A stretch of DNA of 64,000 bases, taken from assembly GCF_000341105.1 (NCBI RefSeq), contig NZ_ANBB01000002.1:124001-188000 (forward strand). The letters run 5' to 3'. This stretch comes from Nocardiopsis potens DSM 45234 (GTDB lineage Bacteria > Actinomycetota > Actinomycetes > Streptosporangiales > Streptosporangiaceae). Below are positions 47,231 through 56,092 of this stretch, one piece after another. The number at the start of each line of letters is the position of its first letter. Within the stretch, counting starts at the first letter, position 1. The notes under the pieces are model-generated. The model was not told the DNA's origin. It saw only the letters and a program-made list of their open reading frames with translations, and made no database searches. Made by a program: the position numbers and the translations under genes.

Positions 47231-48424
47231 GTGTCCCGTCGCCTTTTCACCTCCGAGTCGGTCACCGAGGGCCACCCCGACAAGATGGCCGACCAGATCA
47301 GTGACGCGATCCTCGACGCGATGCTCAAGGACGACCCGTCCAGCCGGGTCGCCGTGGAGACCCTGATCACCACCGGCCAGGTGCACATCGCCGGTGAGGT
47401 CACCACCAAGACCTACGTCGACATCCCCTCGATCGTCCGGAAGAAGATCCTGGAGATCGGGTACGACTCCTCCGCCAAGGGCTTCGACGGGGACTCCTGC
47501 GGGGTCTCGGTCTCCATCGACCAGCAGTCGCCCGACATCGCCCAGGGCGTCGACACCGCCTACGAGGCGCGCGTCGACGGCGAGGACGACGCACTGGACC
47601 GGCAGGGCGCCGGCGACCAGGGCCTCATGTTCGGCTACGCCAACCGCGAGACCCCCGAGCTGATGCCGCTGCCGATCAAGCTCGCGCACGCGCTCTCCCA
47701 GCGCCTCTCCCAGGTGCGGCACGACGGGACCGTCCCCTACCTGCGTCCGGACGGCAAGACCCAGGTGACCGTCGAGTACGACGGGGCCACCCCGGTCCGG
47801 CTGGACACCGTGGTCGTCTCCAGCCAGCACGCCCCGGACATCGACATGAACGAGCTCCTCACCCCGGACATCAAGGAGCACGTGATCGCCCCGGTGGTCG
47901 CCTCCTACGGGCTGGAGGCCGACGACTACCGGCTGCTGGTCAACCCCACCGGCCGGTTCGAGATCGGCGGCCCGATGGGCGACGCGGGCCTGACCGGCCG
48001 CAAGATCATCGTCGACACCTACGGCGGCTACGCCCGGCACGGCGGCGGCGCCTTCTCCGGCAAGGACCCGTCCAAGGTCGACCGCTCCGCCGCCTACGCG
48101 ACCCGCTGGGTGGCCAAGAACATCGTCGCGGCCGGCCTCGCCGACCGCGCCGAGGTCCAGGTCGCCTACGCCATCGGCAAGGCCCACCCGGTCGGCGTCT
48201 TCATCGAGACCTTCGGCACCGAGCAGGTCGCCCCGGACGTCATCGAGAAGGCCGTCAAGGAGGTCTTCGACCTGCGTCCGGCCGCCATCGTGCGCGACCT
48301 GGACCTGCTCCGCCCGATCTACTCCAGCACCGCGGCCTACGGCCACTTCGGCCGCGAGCTCCCCGAGTTCACCTGGGAGTCCACCGAGCGCGCCGCGGCC
48401 CTCAAGGCCGCCGTCGGCGCCTAG
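47231..48424 (+). CDS. metK: S-adenosylmethionine synthetase
   Basis: 397 residues. [24 protein letters not shown] (ATP site), [12 protein letters not shown], and [19 protein letters not shown] (phosphate loop). Forms SAM from methionine and ATP. GTG start with AAGGAG 9 nt upstream. Provides the ligand of the SAM-IV riboswitch 6 kb downstream. Confidence 0.98.
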   Translation: MSRRLFTSESVTEGHPDKMADQISDAILDAMLKDDPSSRVAVETLITTGQVHIAGEVTTKTYVDIPSIVRKKILEIGYDSSAKGFDGDSCGVSVSIDQQSPDIAQGVDTAYEARVDGEDDALDRQGAGDQGLMFGYANRETPELMPLPIKLAHALSQRLSQVRHDGTVPYLRPDGKTQVTVEYDGATPVRLDTVVVSSQHAPDIDMNELLTPDIKEHVIAPVVASYGLEADDYRLLVNPTGRFEIGGPMGDAGLTGRKIIVDTYGGYARHGGGAFSGKDPSKVDRSAAYATRWVAKNIVAAGLADRAEVQVAYAIGKAHPVGVFIETFGTEQVAPDVIEKAVKEVFDLRPAAIVRDLDLLRPIYSSTAAYGHFGRELPEFTWESTERAAALKAAVGA

Positions 48425-48447
48425 CGCCCGAGCGGAACCGGACCACC

Positions 48448-48477
48448 GGCGGCCGCCCCTCCCCGGGGGCGGCCGCC
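48448..48477 (+). terminator. Terminator after metK
   Basis: GGCGGCCGCCCC-loop-GGGGCGGCCGCC, a 12-bp perfect stem with a 6-nt loop, 24 nt after metK and before a convergent gene; the rest of the gap to 48641 is GC-rich and holds no gene. Confidence 0.65.
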
Positions 48478-48641
48478 GCCGTCGTCCCCGAAGGTCCCGC
48501 CGGCGGGACCGCGCCGCCGGAGCGGCCGGCCCGCGCCTCCCGGAGCCCCGGCCCCGGCCCCACCGCGCCGGCGGCGGCCGCTCCGGGCCCCGGCGGGGCC
48601 GGGCGGCGGGCCGCCCGGCCGCGGAGGCCTGCCGCCGCGGG

Positions 48642-49904
48642 TCAGCCGCGGCCGACCCGGGACAGCACCGCCTTCTGCACCGCCTCCAGCGGCCCGGTGT
48701 CGAACCGGCGCAGCCAGAGCGCGCTCCCGGCGACCAGCACGGCGCAGAGCGCCGCCCACAGCCCGAACACCCACCACGGCCCGGTCCCGGCGAACCGGGA
48801 GGCCAGGCCCAGGCCGAAGCCGTAGCAGACCAGCATGGCCAGCACGTTCTGCAGCACGTAGCCGCTGAGCGCGGTGCGGCCCACGCCGGACAGCGCTGCG
48901 GTCACCGGGCCGGTGCGGCGCATCCGGTCGTAGACCAGACCGACCAGGCCGGCCAGCCCGATCGCCGCGATCGGTGCGCCGACGTACCGCTCGACCAGCA
49001 GGAACTCGGCTCCGGCGAGCGAGGCGGCGGCCTTCAGCGGCAGCCCGGCGCCCAGCCCCCAGGCGGCCGTCCGCACCCGCAGCCGCCGCCCCTCGGCGCC
49101 GGGGGAGAACGCGCCGGCCCGGAACAGCGCCGCGCCGGCCAGGAACAGCACCAGCAGCAGCCCGAAGGTGAGCACCGGCTCGATCCGCAGCAGCAGCAGG
49201 TTCTCCAGCCGGAAGGCGATCTGCTCCGGGTAGCTCCCCTCGGCGTAGAGCCGCACCACGCCGGGGTCGACCGGGAGCCCTTCGCCGGCCTCCGCGGCCG
49301 CCAGCAGCAGCGCGGTGCCCGCCGCCATCAGCAGCAGGTGCAGGGCCCCGGCGGTCCAGGCCGCGGCGGCGCGCAGCCGGGGCCCGCGGGCCAGCAGCCA
49401 GGCGGTGACCAGCGCGGTCACCGCGTAGCCCATCAGCACGTCCCAGGCGAAGACCAGGGTGAAGTGGACCAGCCCCTCGAAGAACAGGAACAGCGCCCGC
49501 CACTTGTACGGGCCCGGCCAGCGCTCCCCGCGCTTGGACGCGGAGCGGAACTGGATCGCCAGCCCCGCGCCGAACAGCAGGGTCAGCAGGGAGAGCGAGG
49601 TGCCGTTGGCGGCGAACCGGAACAGCGCCTCGGCGATGACCGCGGGCACCGGGTCGGCCGGGATCGAGGCGAGCGAGGGCGCGCCGCCCCCGCTGAGCAT
49701 GCCGATCTCCGCTCCGGGGGAGGTGAAGATCCAGATGTTGGTGCCGAGCGTGCCCATGATCGCCAGGCCGCGCAGCACGTCGAGCAGGGGCAGCCGGCCG
49801 GCGCCCCGCCCTCCGGGCGCCGCCGGCGGTGCGGGCCGCTCGGCTCCGGCCGGCGGTGCGGCCCCGGCGCCGCCCCGCCGGGCGCCGGTCGCGGTCTCGT
49901 CCAT
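48642..49904 (-). CDS. DUF418 family membrane protein (second copy)
   Basis: 420 residues with about ten hydrophobic segments; LDVLRGLAIMGTLGTNIWIF at the first helix, FGAGLAIQFRSASKRG and VGRTALSGYVLQNVLAMLVCYGFGLGL mark the family. Same length and layout as the copy at 27228-28490, but sequence similarity is moderate. Function unknown. ATG at 49904 with GGAG 5 nt upstream; the N-terminal ~40 residues are Pro/Ala-rich. Confidence 0.87.
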   Translation of the reverse strand: MDETATGARRGGAGAAPPAGAERPAPPAAPGGRGAGRLPLLDVLRGLAIMGTLGTNIWIFTSPGAEIGMLSGGGAPSLASIPADPVPAVIAEALFRFAANGTSLSLLTLLFGAGLAIQFRSASKRGERWPGPYKWRALFLFFEGLVHFTLVFAWDVLMGYAVTALVTAWLLARGPRLRAAAAWTAGALHLLLMAAGTALLLAAAEAGEGLPVDPGVVRLYAEGSYPEQIAFRLENLLLLRIEPVLTFGLLLVLFLAGAALFRAGAFSPGAEGRRLRVRTAAWGLGAGLPLKAAASLAGAEFLLVERYVGAPIAAIGLAGLVGLVYDRMRRTGPVTAALSGVGRTALSGYVLQNVLAMLVCYGFGLGLASRFAGTGPWWVFGLWAALCAVLVAGSALWLRRFDTGPLEAVQKAVLSRVGRG

Positions 49905-50141
49905 CGTGACTCCGTCCCCGTGGTCCTCCCCGCCGCGCGGCGGGCACCGGGCGGGTCCCCGCTCCGGCCCCGGCGGCTCCACCATGGCGCGGATCGCCCC
50001 CGCGGGCCTCCTGCGCGCTGCGGAAAGGGGGATGGTGCTTTGGATGTAGCCGGCGGCGGTCCGTCCGCCCGGCGGGCACGGGAAAGGGCGGCCCCGATCG
50101 GGACCGCCCTCACCGGAAAGGCGCCGCCGGCGCGCCCGGAC
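49905..50141. other. Gap upstream of second DUF418 gene
   Basis: About 240 nt, GC-rich, no gene. A hairpin (GGGCGGCCCCGATCGGGACCGCCC, GGGCGGTCCCGATC-type symmetry at 50088-50111) lies just after the flavoprotein gene's stop and may terminate it. Confidence 0.5.
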
Positions 50142-50606
50142 TCAGATCCGGACCGTGGTGCTGCGCACGATCTCGAACACCGGGTGCCGGTGCGCCTCGT
50201 CGCGGAACCACTCCACCGGGGAGTCCGGCGCGGCCTGGAAATAGGGGCCGACCACCGCGACCCGGGGGTGCTGCAGGTACTCCTTGAGCACCGGCGCGGC
50301 GCGGTCCGGGCCGACCTCGACCACGCTCACCAGCTCCAGCCAGCCGCCCTGGCGCAGGGTCGCGAAACCGTCCTTGCGGATGTTGCGCACCCAGCCGACC
50401 TCGCCGTAAGGCGCGACGAGGAACCGGCCCTGCTCGTTCTCGAGCAGGTTGATCGGGGTCGAGCGGAGCAGCCCCGAGGTGCGGCCGCGAGTGGTCAGCA
50501 CCCACACGTCCGATGTGACGCACCCGTACTTGGCCAGGCGCTCCACCAGCGCGTCGAAGGTGTGCCGGAGCCTGCCGGCCCGGAACACCTTGGGTTCGTT
50601 CCCCAT
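50142..50606 (-). CDS. Nitroreductase/quinone reductase family flavoprotein (Ddn-like)
   Basis: 154 residues, FMN/F420-type split barrel of the deazaflavin-dependent nitroreductase (DUF385) family: VWVLTTRGRTSGLLRSTPINLLENEQGRFLVAPYGEVGWVRNIRKDG matches the family core. Actinomycete members use F420H2; cofactor is inferred. Start ATG at 50606 has GAGGGAG upstream; a longer frame to 50636 has none. Same direction as the acyl-CoA dehydrogenase gene 66 nt upstream. Confidence 0.87.
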   Translation of the reverse strand: MGNEPKVFRAGRLRHTFDALVERLAKYGCVTSDVWVLTTRGRTSGLLRSTPINLLENEQGRFLVAPYGEVGWVRNIRKDGFATLRQGGWLELVSVVEVGPDRAAPVLKEYLQHPRVAVVGPYFQAAPDSPVEWFRDEAHRHPVFEIVRSTTVRI

Positions 50607-50672
50607 CGACAACTCCCTCACTCGGTTCACCCCCATTGTGCTGGGTTCGCCGGCGCCCGGGCGACGCCCGGG

Positions 50673-51863
50673 TCAGCGGAACGCCGAGACGCCGGTCACC
50701 GCCTGCCCGATGCTCAGCGCGTGGATCTCCTCGGTGCCCTCGTAGGTGGCCACCGTCTCCAGGTTCACCATGTGCCTGATCACCGGGTACTCCAGGGTGA
50801 TGCCGTTGGCGCCGTGCACCGAGCGGGCGGTGCGGGCGACCCGCTGCGCCGCCGCCACGTTGGCGAACTTACCGAAGCTGACGTGGTTGTGGTGGCAGGC
50901 GCCGTCGTCCTTGAGCCGGCCGATCTGCAGCGCGGTCAGGCCGGCCTGGTTGACGTCGACCACCATGTCGGCGAGCTTGCGCTGGGTGAGCTGGAAGGCG
51001 CCGATCGGCCGGCCGAACTGCTCCCGGGTGCCGGCGTAGTCCAGCGCGGCGGTGTAGCAGGCGCGCGCGGCCCCCGCCGCGCCCCACACGATGCCGAAGC
51101 GGGCCTCGTTCAGGCAGGACAGCGGGGAGCCCAGCCCCTTGGAGCCGGGCAGCAGCGCCTCGGCGGGCAGCCGCACCCCGTCCAGGACCAGCTCGGAGGT
51201 GATCGAGGCGCGCAGCGACAGCTTGTGGTGGATGGTGCCGGCGGTGAAGCCGGGGGTGCCGGCCGGCACCAGGAACCCGCGGACGCCCTCGTCGGTCGCG
51301 GCCCAGACCACCGCCACGTCGGCCACGGAGCCGTTGGTGATCCACATCTTGGTGCCGTCCAGCACCCAGTCGGTGCCGTCCCGGCGGGCGCGGGTGCGCA
51401 TCGACCCGGGGTCGCTGCCGGAGTCGGGCTCGGTCAGCCCGAAGCAGCCGATGGCCTCGCCGGCCGCCATCCGCGGCAGCCACTCCCGCTTCTGCTCCTC
51501 GGAGCCGAACCGGTGGATCGCGGTCATCGCCAGCGAGCCCTGGACCGAGACGAAGCTGCGCAGCCCGGAGTCGACCGCCTCCAGTTCGCGGCAGGCCAGG
51601 CCGTAGGAGACCGCGCCGGCCCCGGCGCAGCCGTAGCCCTCCAGGTGCATGCCGAACACGCCGAGCCCGCCGAAGCGCTCGGCCAGCCCGCGCGGGTCGG
51701 GGATGGTCCCGGCCTCGAACCACTCGGCGACGTTGGGCGCCAGCTCCGCCTCGGCGAAGGCGCGCACCGCGTCGCGGACGTCCCGCTCCTCGTCGGTGAG
51801 CGAGCGGTCCACGGCGAGGAAGTCGGCCGGGTCGGGTGCGGGGGCCCTGTGCTGGTCGGTCAT
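50673..51863 (-). CDS. Acyl-CoA dehydrogenase, glutaryl-CoA dehydrogenase-like
   Basis: 396 residues. FAD-binding region CFGLTEPDSGSDPGSM, WITNGS, and the C-terminal stretch TYEGTEEIHALSIGQAVTGVSAFR, whose Glu aligns with the catalytic base of glutaryl-CoA dehydrogenase and whose Arg-Pro-rich AGTREQFGRPIGAFQLTQRKLADM is typical of the superfamily. The tail resembles GcdH more than short-chain enzymes, but no substrate assay can be read from sequence. It follows a CoA-transferase gene by 88 nt and probably acts with it. GAGGAG before ATG. Confidence 0.9.
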   Translation of the reverse strand: MTDQHRAPAPDPADFLAVDRSLTDEERDVRDAVRAFAEAELAPNVAEWFEAGTIPDPRGLAERFGGLGVFGMHLEGYGCAGAGAVSYGLACRELEAVDSGLRSFVSVQGSLAMTAIHRFGSEEQKREWLPRMAAGEAIGCFGLTEPDSGSDPGSMRTRARRDGTDWVLDGTKMWITNGSVADVAVVWAATDEGVRGFLVPAGTPGFTAGTIHHKLSLRASITSELVLDGVRLPAEALLPGSKGLGSPLSCLNEARFGIVWGAAGAARACYTAALDYAGTREQFGRPIGAFQLTQRKLADMVVDVNQAGLTALQIGRLKDDGACHHNHVSFGKFANVAAAQRVARTARSVHGANGITLEYPVIRHMVNLETVATYEGTEEIHALSIGQAVTGVSAFR

Positions 51864-51951
51864 CGGGAACTCCTCGGGATACGGCCTCCGGCGGGGGCCG
51901 GGAGGCGGCTGCGGTCGTCGGGACGGGTGGACGGGTGCGGGCGCGCCGCTG

Positions 51952-53247
51952 TCACGGCCGCTCCGCTGCGGGGGAGGGCGGGTCGGCCTGGTGCACGGCG
52001 CCCCGGTCGATCAGGGCCGAGATGCGCTCCTCGGGCAGCCCGAGCCCGCGCAGGAGCGGCACCGAGTGCTCGCCCAGCAGGGGCGGCGGCAGCGGCGGGC
52101 CGGCCGGCGCCCCGGCGCCCTCCGGGTCGGCGAGCAGCCGGAAGCCGGCCCGGACCGTGTCCAGCGGCCCGGCGGTGGGGTGGTCGACCCGGACGGTCAC
52201 GTCGTCGCCGGCGGCGCCGGCGGAGCGGATCGCGTCCAGCACGCCGCGCACCCGGCCCACCGGGACGCCCGCGGCCAGCAGCAGCTTGAGCCACTCGGCG
52301 GCGGGGCGGGAGCGCAGCGTCCGGGTCAGCTCGCCGACCAGGACCTCCCGGTGCCGGACCCGGTCGGGGTTGGTGCCGAACCGCGGGTCGGCGGCGAGGT
52401 CGGGCCGGTCCAGGGCGCCGCACAGCTTCTGGAAGAGCGCGTCGTTGCCGGCCGCGACGACCAGGTCCGCGTCGGCGGTGGGGAAGACCTGGTAGGGCAC
52501 GATGGTGGAGTGGGCGTTGCCCATCCGGGGCGGTTCGGCGCCGGTCACCAGGGCCTGCTGGGCCAGGTTCACCAGGCCGGACAGCGCGGAGTTGACCAGG
52601 GTCGCCTCGACGTGGGCGCCCTGCCCGGTGGCGCGGGCGCGCAGCAGCGCCCCGAGCACCCCCACCGCGGCGTTCAGCCCGGTGAGCACGTCGGTGATGG
52701 CCACGCCGACCTTGAACCCGGGGCCGTCGGGGTCCCCGGTGGCGCCCATCAGGCCGCTCTCGGCCTGCACGATCACGTCGAAGCCGGGGCGCCCGGCCGG
52801 GTCGTGCTCCGGGCCGAAGCCGCTGATGGAGCAGTAGACCAGGGCCGGGTTGCGCTCGCGCAGCGCCTCGAAGCCCAGGCCGAGCCGCTCGGCGACGCCC
52901 GGCCGGAAGTTCTGGACGACCACGTCGGAGCGGGCGCACAGCTCCTGCACGGCGGCCCGGCCCTCGGGGTCCTTCACGTCCACGGCGAGGCTGCGCTTGC
53001 CGCGGTTGACGGCCAGGTAGTAGGCGGCCTCGCCGCCGGCGTGCGGCGGCCCCCAGGCGCGGGTGTCGTCGCCGCGCGCGGGGTGCTCGACCTTGACCAC
53101 CTCGGCGCCCATGTCGGCGAGGAGCATGGTGGCGTAGGGCCCGGCCAGGACCCGGGACAGGTCGGCGACGCGGACCCCGGCGAGCGGTCCGGGCGCGGGG
53201 GAGGGGGGCGCGGGCTCCGCGCCGGCCGTGGGCGGGGTGTCGGTCAT
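51952..53247 (-). CDS. CaiB/BaiF family (class III) CoA-transferase
   Basis: 431 residues. VRVADLSRVLAGPYATMLLADMGAEVVKVEHPARGDDTRAWGPP is the typical N-terminus, followed by NRGKRSLAVDVKDPEG, NFRPGVAERLGLG and the active-site Asp in GFDVIVQAESGLM. Transfers CoA between organic acids. ATG at 53247 is chosen; a GTG at 53259 shares the same frame. Middle gene of DUF3870-CaiB-acyl-CoA dehydrogenase; with a GcdH-like partner, a dicarboxylate (for example glutarate) route is an inference. Confidence 0.92.
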   Translation of the reverse strand: MTDTPPTAGAEPAPPSPAPGPLAGVRVADLSRVLAGPYATMLLADMGAEVVKVEHPARGDDTRAWGPPHAGGEAAYYLAVNRGKRSLAVDVKDPEGRAAVQELCARSDVVVQNFRPGVAERLGLGFEALRERNPALVYCSISGFGPEHDPAGRPGFDVIVQAESGLMGATGDPDGPGFKVGVAITDVLTGLNAAVGVLGALLRARATGQGAHVEATLVNSALSGLVNLAQQALVTGAEPPRMGNAHSTIVPYQVFPTADADLVVAAGNDALFQKLCGALDRPDLAADPRFGTNPDRVRHREVLVGELTRTLRSRPAAEWLKLLLAAGVPVGRVRGVLDAIRSAGAAGDDVTVRVDHPTAGPLDTVRAGFRLLADPEGAGAPAGPPLPPPLLGEHSVPLLRGLGLPEERISALIDRGAVHQADPPSPAAERP

Positions 53248-53264
53248 GGCGGCGTGCACGCTCC

Positions 53265-53645
53265 CTACTCGGCGCCGCGGCCGTCGCGGTCGCCGCGCTC
53301 GTCTCGGAGTTGGCGGTAGGTCTCCAGGCAGCGGCGGAGCGCGGTGGTGAGCGCGGCGCCGGACTGCCCGGCGTACCTGGTCCTGACCCGTTCGGCGATC
53401 TCGGGGAGGTCGTCGTCGACGGAGAGCCCTTCGACCAGGGCGCGGAAGAACTCCTTGGCCAGGTCGGTGAGGAGGGTGGTGTCGGCCGCGACGACCACCC
53501 CGTCGGACAGGCGCACGGCGAGCACCACGCCGAGGCGCTCGTACTGGGAATGGCTCGCGACCGCGTCGGGCAGCCGGGCGTAGCCCGAGACCAGGACGGT
53601 GTCGGGGTCGCTGAGCAGCCCCCGGATGTCAACGTGTCGGTACAC
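53265..53645 (-). CDS. DUF3870 family protein
   Basis: 126 residues. VLVSGYARLPDAVASHSQYERLGVVLAVRLSDGVVVAADTTLLTDLAKEFFRALVEG and RYAGQSGAALTTALRRCLETYRQL fit the DUF3870 pattern. GTG start at 53645, AAGGG 9 nt upstream. The family often stands beside CoA-transferase and acyl-CoA genes, but its role is unknown. First gene of the operon; it ends 17 nt before the CaiB ATG. Confidence 0.8.
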   Translation of the reverse strand: MYRHVDIRGLLSDPDTVLVSGYARLPDAVASHSQYERLGVVLAVRLSDGVVVAADTTLLTDLAKEFFRALVEGLSVDDDLPEIAERVRTRYAGQSGAALTTALRRCLETYRQLRDERGDRDGRGAE

Positions 53646-54012
53646 GCGGATGACCCTTCCGTTTTCAGGCAGCCGAAGAACTCCGTCGACTGGAGTCTCG
53701 CGCCTGTCCGGGCGGCCCGGGAAGAGCGGGGCGCCCTCAGCGGGAGGGCAGACGCTCCGAGTATCCCCGAACCGGGTGGTCGGTTGTCAACGCCGCCGCG
53801 GCCCGGTCCGGGCGCCGTCCCCGGCCGCCGGCGGTCGCAGCGCGGACACTCCGTCTCGGATGCCGAGACGAACGCCGCGGTCGCCGGATCCTGTGAGGCG
53901 GCGCACAGGTCCGGCTCCGTCCCAGGTGGGAAGGGGTTTTCCGGTGAGGGCGGAGCAGCGGGCGGCCGCCGCCGCGCGCCGCCCTCCTTGCGCGGAACCG
54001 GACATCGTGAGC
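53646..54012. other. Divergent region between DUF3870 operon and SAM-IV leader
   Basis: About 365 nt without a gene. It carries the probable minus-strand promoter (53760-53790) and, near 53680, an inverted repeat ACTCC-GTCGACT-GGAGT. The part next to the riboswitch holds its likely promoter. Confidence 0.5.
53760..53790 (-). promoter_or_regulatory. Promoter of DUF3870 operon
   Basis: TTGACA (53790-53785) and GATACT (53765-53760) on the minus strand, spacer 19 nt: a good housekeeping-sigma match, about 110 nt before the DUF3870 gene. Confidence 0.6.
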
Positions 54013-54018
54013 TATAGT
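54013..54018 (+). promoter_or_regulatory. -10 of SAM-IV transcript
   Basis: TATAGT, ending 8 nt before the riboswitch aptamer. Same hexamer as before the aroF leader. Confidence 0.5.
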
Positions 54019-54025
54019 CCCGCAC

Positions 54026-54106
54026 AGGTCATGAGCGCCAGCGACAAGCCCCGGCTAGCTGGCCGGCAACCCTCCTTCCGCGGTGGGGTGCCCCGGGTGA
54101 GGACCA
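54026..54106 (+). ncRNA. SAM-IV riboswitch
   Basis: AGGTCATGAGCGCCAGCG, then AAGCCCCGGCTAGCTGGCCG, GCAACCCTCCTTCCGCGGTG and GGGTGCCCCGGGTGAGGACC: the ordered conserved blocks of the actinobacterial SAM-IV class. GGTC (54027-54030) pairs with GACC (54102-54105) as P1. Binds S-adenosylmethionine. Directly followed by a terminator, so it probably switches transcription. Confidence 0.9.
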
Positions 54107-54128
54107 GGTCGAGACACGACCGCTTTTT
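54107..54128 (+). terminator. Terminator/expression platform of SAM-IV
   Basis: GGTCG-AGACA-CGACC stem followed by GCTTTTT. In SAM-IV RNAs a short 3' hairpin belongs to the aptamer in some models, so this could serve both purposes. It precedes the coding region by 118 nt. Confidence 0.65.
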
Positions 54129-54246
54129 CGTAACCGTGTCAGGCAAGCGCGGACCCCCGCGGGTTCGAGTCGGACGCACCCCTGTGCGCAGCGATGCCGC
54201 TGGGGGCGCCTTCTCCGGGGTCCCGATGACCTCAAGAGGAGAAGCG

Positions 54247-55563
54247 ATGACCACCGCAACCGCCCCCGCCGCCCGCCCCGCCCAGCCGCGCACCGCCCCG
54301 CCCGCCGTGGTGGGCGCCGGAGCGCTCATCCCGCTGGCCGACGGGACCCGCACCGACTACGCCAACTTCGACTACGCGGCCAGCGCCCCGTGTCTGGAGG
54401 CGGTCCGCGGCGCCCTCGACGAGGCGCTGCCGCTCTACGCCAGCGTGCACCGCGGCGCCGGCTACCTCTCCCAGGTGAGCACCGCCGCCTACGAGCGCGC
54501 GCGGCGCGCCGTCGCCCGCTTCACCGGCGTCCGCGACGACGACGCCGTGGTGTTCGTGCGCGGCACCACCGACGCCCTCAACCTGCTCGCCCGGTCGCTG
54601 CCGGAGGGCTGCACCGTGGTCGTCTCCTCCGCCGAGCACCACGCCAACCTGCTGCCCTGGGAGCACGCGGGGAGCAGGGCGGCGCGGGTGGTCCGGCTGC
54701 CGCTGCCGGCCTCGCCGGGGCAGGCGGTGGAGGACGCGCGCGCGGCGCTGCGCGGGGCCCCGGACGGCCCGAAGCTGCTCTGCGTGACCGCCGCCTCCAA
54801 CGTCACCGGTGAGATCTGGCCGGTGCGCGAGCTGGTCGAGGCGGCGCACGCCGAAGGGGCGCGGGTCGCGGTGGACGCCGCCCAGTACGTCCCGCACCGC
54901 CGCTTCGACCTGGCCGACTCCGGCGCCGACTACGTGGCCTACTCCGGGCACAAGCTGTACGCGCCGTTCGGCGCGGGCGTGCTCGTCGGGCGCACCGACT
55001 GGCTCCGCGACGCCGCCCCCTACCTGGCCGGCGGCGGCGCCACCGGCAGCGTCACCGAGGACGACGTGCGCTGGAACGACCTGCCGGCGCGGCACGAGGC
55101 GGGCAGCCCCAACGTGCTCGGCGCGGTCGCCCTCGCCGCCGCCTGCGACGCCCTCACCGAGGCCGGCCAGGAGGCGCTGCACGAGCGGGAGGAGCGGCTG
55201 CTGCGCCGGCTGCGCGCCGGGCTCGCCGAGATCCCCGGCGTGCACGACCTGTCGCTGTGGGAGCCGGACCGCCCGCGGGTCGGCATCGTGTCGTTCGTGG
55301 TCGACGGGGTGCCCGCGGGGCTGCTGGCCGCGGCGCTCTCCGCGGAGTACGGCATCGGCGTCCGGGACGGCCTGTTCTGCGCCCACCTGCTGACCCGCCG
55401 GCTGCTTCCGGAGGGGCACGCCCAGGCGGTCCGGGCCAGCCTGGGCCTGGGCACCACCGAGGAGCACGTGGACCGGCTGCTCGCCGCGGTCGCCCGGATC
55501 GCCGAGCACGGCCCGGCCCTGGAGTACCGGGACGACGCCGGCCGCCTGGTGCCGGCCGAGTAG
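54247..55563 (+). CDS. Cysteine desulfurase-like class V aminotransferase
   Basis: 438 residues. PLP lysine in YSGHKLYAPFGAGVLVG, ASNVTGEIWPV, HHANLLPWE and a Cys in DGLFCAHLLTRRLL, aligning with the sulfur-accepting Cys of SufS-like enzymes. AGAGGAG upstream of ATG. Controlled by the SAM-IV riboswitch and therefore likely part of sulfur or methionine metabolism (cysteine/selenocysteine or related lyase). No suf or nif genes are adjacent, so a house-keeping Fe-S role is unlikely. N-terminal ~30 residues are Ala/Pro-rich. Confidence 0.9.
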   Translation: MTTATAPAARPAQPRTAPPAVVGAGALIPLADGTRTDYANFDYAASAPCLEAVRGALDEALPLYASVHRGAGYLSQVSTAAYERARRAVARFTGVRDDDAVVFVRGTTDALNLLARSLPEGCTVVVSSAEHHANLLPWEHAGSRAARVVRLPLPASPGQAVEDARAALRGAPDGPKLLCVTAASNVTGEIWPVRELVEAAHAEGARVAVDAAQYVPHRRFDLADSGADYVAYSGHKLYAPFGAGVLVGRTDWLRDAAPYLAGGGATGSVTEDDVRWNDLPARHEAGSPNVLGAVALAAACDALTEAGQEALHEREERLLRRLRAGLAEIPGVHDLSLWEPDRPRVGIVSFVVDGVPAGLLAAALSAEYGIGVRDGLFCAHLLTRRLLPEGHAQAVRASLGLGTTEEHVDRLLAAVARIAEHGPALEYRDDAGRLVPAE

Positions 55564-55600
55564 GGCGGGCCGGCCGCACCGTGCGGCCGCCGCCCGGAGC

Positions 55601-55628
55601 ACGGCCCCGCGGGCTTCCGCGGGGCCGT
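55601..55628 (+). terminator. Terminator after cysteine-desulfurase-like gene
   Basis: ACGGCCCCGCGG-GCTT-CCGCGGGGCCGT, a perfect 12-bp stem with tetraloop, 37 nt after the stop. Confidence 0.7.
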
Positions 55629-56092
55629 TCCCGTGCCCGCGGAAGCCCGCGCGGCCGCGCGGGGCGGCGCAGGGGAGGGAAGGGCGGAACGTCCCGAAGA
55701 ACCTCCCGCCAACGTCGCGAACGGGCGAAAACAGGGAAATAGAGCGACAAAGCGGTGCAATTTCCGCTGATTCTCCGGTGCGGGCCGCTGACCGCGATCA
55801 ATGGCGCGTCCGGCGGCCGGCGCACTCCGCCGGGGGAGGGCGGAACACGGCGCCGCAGAGTGCGGCGGCCGTCCGCCGGACACCGCGCGGGCGGCCGCAC
55901 GCCTCCGGCGTCCGCGCAGGTGGAAGCGGGCGGGCACCGGCCCGGAGAGGGGGCGTCCGGGGCGGGGGCAAATAGCGGTGCCTTCCACTCCGGCGGAAAA
56001 CCCGCGTTTATTAGCGGTGAATTTATCCCCGGGTGAATGACCTGGCTCACACCAGGTAACATCGGTCGGCAACGGACCCCGGGAGCGCGATC
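55629..56092. other. Gap with AT-richer ends before methyltransferase gene
   Basis: About 460 nt. Two AT-rich patches (GAAAACAGGGAAATAGAGCG near 55728-55747; GTTTATTAGCGGTGAATTTA near 56005-56024) may hold promoters. CCTGG-CTCACA-CCAGG (56041-56056) is a small inverted repeat 36 nt before the next gene and a possible operator. No gene recognised. Confidence 0.5.

Noticed and set aside
54150-54180. tRNA T-arm-like GCGGGTTCGAGTC
   Set aside because: No acceptor, D or anticodon arm can be built around it; it is in the leader downstream of the SAM-IV element.
53599-54246. Upstream extension of the cysteine-desulfurase-like frame
   Set aside because: It would translate the SAM-IV riboswitch and its terminator; the ATG at 54247 has AGAGGAG.
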